Shown here piece by piece: positions 12,644 through 14,334 of a stretch of 14,334 nucleotides of DNA (position 1 is its first letter; the number at the start of each line of letters is the position of its first letter). The notes beneath the pieces are model-generated. The model was given only the letters and a program-made list of their open reading frames with translations. It made no database searches and was not told the origin of the DNA. The stretch comes from Bacillus sp. AFS037270. Its GTDB lineage: Bacteria; Bacillota; Bacilli; Bacillales_B; DSM-18226. The stretch spans positions 1 to 14,334 of the forward strand of contig NZ_NUNF01000023.1 in the NCBI RefSeq assembly GCF_002585305.1. Reading direction: 5' to 3'. Both the position numbers and the translations under genes were made by a program.

Positions 12644-14150
12644 TTTCGTTTATAGAAATGGTATTTCTGCCTCTTGTTTTAGAAAGGTATAAAGCAGAAT
12701 CAGCTTCTTTAATTAATGAATCGGGAAGGATTGATTTGGTAGGATACATGGTGGCAATTCCAATGCTTAAAGTAATGATATCCGCTATTTCTGAACTTTT
12801 ATGAGGTACTTTAAGTGAACGAACCGTATCTTTTATCTGCTGTGCTGCTTGCAACCCATTCTCTCTGTTTGCAGAAGGCAGAATCAGTGCAAATTCTTCA
12901 CCGCCATATCGACAAAATGCACCTCGTGAATGTTCTGGAAACAATTGATTAACTGCTTGAGCAATCGTCTGTAAACACCAGTCTCCTTTTAAATGACCAT
13001 ATGTATCATTGTATTTTTTAAAGTAATCAATATCAAACATAACTAACGTAATTGGTGCAAGATGGTCCAGTGCATTAGACCATTCGCTAAGAAGGGTTTC
13101 ATCGAAAAAACGGCGATTAGCGATTCCTGTTAACCCATCCATATAGGATAATCGGTTTAGCAGTTCATTCGCTTCTTGGAGCTTTTGTTCAGTTAGTTTT
13201 CTTTTTGTAATATTTCTTGAAACGATGATGACTTTTTTCTCGCCTTCTTCTTGATAAGGAACACTTTTTAAAGTTGATTCTATCCAAACATAGTCACCAA
13301 ACTTGGAACGGTAGCGATAAGTAGATTCGGCTGAACCTTTTTGCAGTGCTCTCTCGAACATGTTATTTGTTCGTTCAACATCGTCAGGATGAATAAAGGT
13401 CTCCAATTTTTTTCCTAAAAGCTCGGGATATTCAAATTGAATGACCTCTCTTACTGCTGGTGATATGTAAATATATTCTGCTTGATCATTGTGCATGGTA
13501 ATCATGTCACTGGAATACTCCGCAAGTAAACGAAAGCGTTCTTCGGTTTCTTTTACCCTGATAAGGCTATGTTTTAATTGACTCTGAGTCTCATTGGAAT
13601 CGACGACAAATACAAAAAAATGATATCCAAACAAGCCGCCTGCCAATGAGATAAGATTATGCATGGTTAAAACATTTCTAAGGATTTCTGAATTATCAAT
13701 ACGGATCATGAAGATAATTGATATGATCACTAAACCGCATAGATTCATTATAAAAGCTTTTGCGGTGCGATGAATGTTTAATGCTGAAATAAAACCGCAA
13801 ACAATTCCTGTCAAAAATGCCCCACTAGCAGGAAGAATAGCAGAACTGTTGAAACCAAATAGTATAATTCTTCCGATAGCGATTAGTATGGCTGCAATAA
13901 TTGCCGGAATATACCCACCGAACGCTCCTGCAATCACTATCGCCAAGTGGCGTAAATCTGCATAAATGTTCGGACTAACTTGTATAGAAAACGACATTAA
14001 AACATTTCCAAGAATTCCAAAACATATCCCCCAATAAAGCTTAGAGGATAAGGGTGAGGTTGGATATAATGGCTTGTCTTTAAATAACACACCCATTATA
14101 GAAAAAGAAGCAATTAGGAGTGCTGCATTTGAGACGAAATCTTTGAGCAT
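12621..14150 (-). CDS. Membrane diguanylate cyclase: 5TMR-LYT-like sensor, PAS, GGDEF
   Basis: 509 residues. Residues 1-185 are about six membrane helices with a DLRHLAIVIAGAFGGYIPAI segment, the same sensor type as the neighbouring kinase. About 200-315 is a PAS domain (RFRLLAEYSSDMITMH ... IHPDDVERTN ... WIESTLKSVP ... RNITKRK). About 333-505 is a GGDEF domain with DGLTGIANRRFFD, the metal-binding FDIDYFKKYND and an intact active site RYGGEEF (GGEEF at 416-420). It should make c-di-GMP from two GTP at the inner membrane face. The inhibitory I-site is absent: the RxxD position before RYGGEEF reads HSRG. No EAL or HD-GYP domain. ATG start with CAGGAGA about 8 bases upstream. Own promoter with a Spo0A-box dyad. 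In B. subtilis the closest design I know is DgcK, which lacks the PAS domain. Confidence 0.95.
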   Translation of the reverse strand: MLKDFVSNAALLIASFSIMGVLFKDKPLYPTSPLSSKLYWGICFGILGNVLMSFSIQVSPNIYADLRHLAIVIAGAFGGYIPAIIAAILIAIGRIILFGFNSSAILPASGAFLTGIVCGFISALNIHRTAKAFIMNLCGLVIISIIFMIRIDNSEILRNVLTMHNLISLAGGLFGYHFFVFVVDSNETQSQLKHSLIRVKETEERFRLLAEYSSDMITMHNDQAEYIYISPAVREVIQFEYPELLGKKLETFIHPDDVERTNNMFERALQKGSAESTYRYRSKFGDYVWIESTLKSVPYQEEGEKKVIIVSRNITKRKLTEQKLQEANELLNRLSYMDGLTGIANRRFFDETLLSEWSNALDHLAPITLVMFDIDYFKKYNDTYGHLKGDWCLQTIAQAVNQLFPEHSRGAFCRYGGEEFALILPSANRENGLQAAQQIKDTVRSLKVPHKSSEIADIITLSIGIATMYPTKSILPDSLIKEADSALYLSKTRGRNTISINEKPGRIPT

Positions 14151-14198
14151 GTAATTTCTCCTGAAATAGAATAGAAGTGAATGTTATGGTACCATATT

Positions 14199-14217
14199 TT
14201 TGTCGAATAATGACAAA
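14199..14217. promoter_or_regulatory. Perfect Spo0A box within a dyad at the cyclase promoter
   Basis: TTTGTCGAA at 14199-14207 is a perfect match to the 0A-box consensus TTTGTCRAA. It forms half of an inverted repeat, TTTGTC - 7 bp - GACAAA, whose other half reads TTTGTCATT on the minus strand (7 of 9). The dyad covers about +2 to +20 of the predicted minus-strand transcript, a position that would repress. Binding is inferred. Confidence 0.6.
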
Positions 14218-14225
14218 GCATTCAA

Positions 14226-14255
14226 ATTATACTATAATTTTGATATTTTTAACAA
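14226..14255 (-). promoter_or_regulatory. Probable sigma-A promoter of the cyclase gene
   Basis: On the minus strand: TTGTTA (14255-14250), 18-bp spacer, consensus TATAAT (14231-14226). The start point near 14219 gives a leader of about 69 nt that begins with the Spo0A-box dyad. Confidence 0.6.
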
Positions 14256-14280
14256 AGCAGTTAGGAAAACAAAGTGAAAT

Positions 14281-14312
14281 AAGATAGCTTCCTTCAAAAA
14301 GGAAGCTATCTT
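14281..14312. repeat. 14-bp inverted repeat, probable terminator of a gene beyond the window
   Basis: AAGATAGCTTCCTT (14281-14294) and AAGGAAGCTATCTT (14299-14312) pair perfectly around a CAAA loop. The T-run is poor on both strands (CTTATTTC on the minus strand), so terminator function is likely but not certain. It isolates the cyclase promoter from whatever lies to the right. Confidence 0.6.
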
Positions 14313-14334
14313 ATATAAGAAAGTATAAAAGTTT

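Noticed and set aside
13774..13965. Plus-strand 63-codon frame opposite the cyclase membrane segment
   Set aside because: It is antisense to conserved membrane-helix codons, and no ribosome site or terminator supports it.

Overview
The window looks like a chromosomal segment of a low-GC, endospore-forming Bacillaceae (Bacillus sensu lato). The evidence is a 16-gene tRNA cluster directly behind a 5S rRNA end, in the same gene order as I recall for the trnD cluster of Bacillus subtilis; AT-rich intergenic DNA; strong AAGGAGG-type ribosome binding sites, often paired with TTG or GTG starts; many intrinsic terminators; and genes named in B. subtilis (queG/yhbA, yhbB, trmL/cspR, nfrA, prkA, yhbH). 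The species cannot be fixed from sequence alone.

Layout. 1-1541: 3' end of a 5S rRNA, then tRNAs Asn, Ser, Glu, Val, initiator Met, Asp, Phe, Thr, Tyr, Trp, His, Gln, Gly, Cys, Leu, Leu and a terminator. 1689-1886: a separate tRNA-Gly(TCC) unit with its own promoter and terminator. 1974-6250: a free-standing B3/4-domain protein on the minus strand, then on the plus strand queG, yhbB, trmL and an NfrA-type flavin reductase. 6259-6487: a 30-residue membrane-protein gene on the minus strand, with a structured leader and a terminator shared with nfrA. 6544-10007: prkA and yhbH, each with a sigma-E-like promoter and its own terminator. 10049-10116: a degenerate Bacillus intergenic inverted-repeat element. 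10205-11191: a CAP/SCP-domain lipoprotein. 11217-14150, minus strand: an orphan KinB-like sensor histidine kinase and a diguanylate cyclase. Both carry a 5TMR-LYT-like membrane sensor and each has its own promoter and terminator.

Two themes connect the genes. The first is tRNA biology: all four queuosine-type tRNAs (Asn, Asp, His, Tyr) and both tRNA-Leu substrates of TrmL lie in the same 6 kb as queG and trmL, together with a B3/4 protein whose fold is that of a tRNA-synthetase editing domain. The second is the sporulation decision: prkA and yhbH behind sigma-E-like promoters, an orphan kinase of sporulation type, and a diguanylate cyclase whose promoter carries a perfect Spo0A box within a dyad just downstream of the predicted start point.

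I see no phage, IS element, CRISPR array or defence system. The less ordinary items are the 30-aa membrane gene with its folded leader, the Spo0A-box dyad at the cyclase promoter, the CGT-anticodon tRNA-Thr, and stop codons placed inside terminator hairpins in all three large minus-strand genes.
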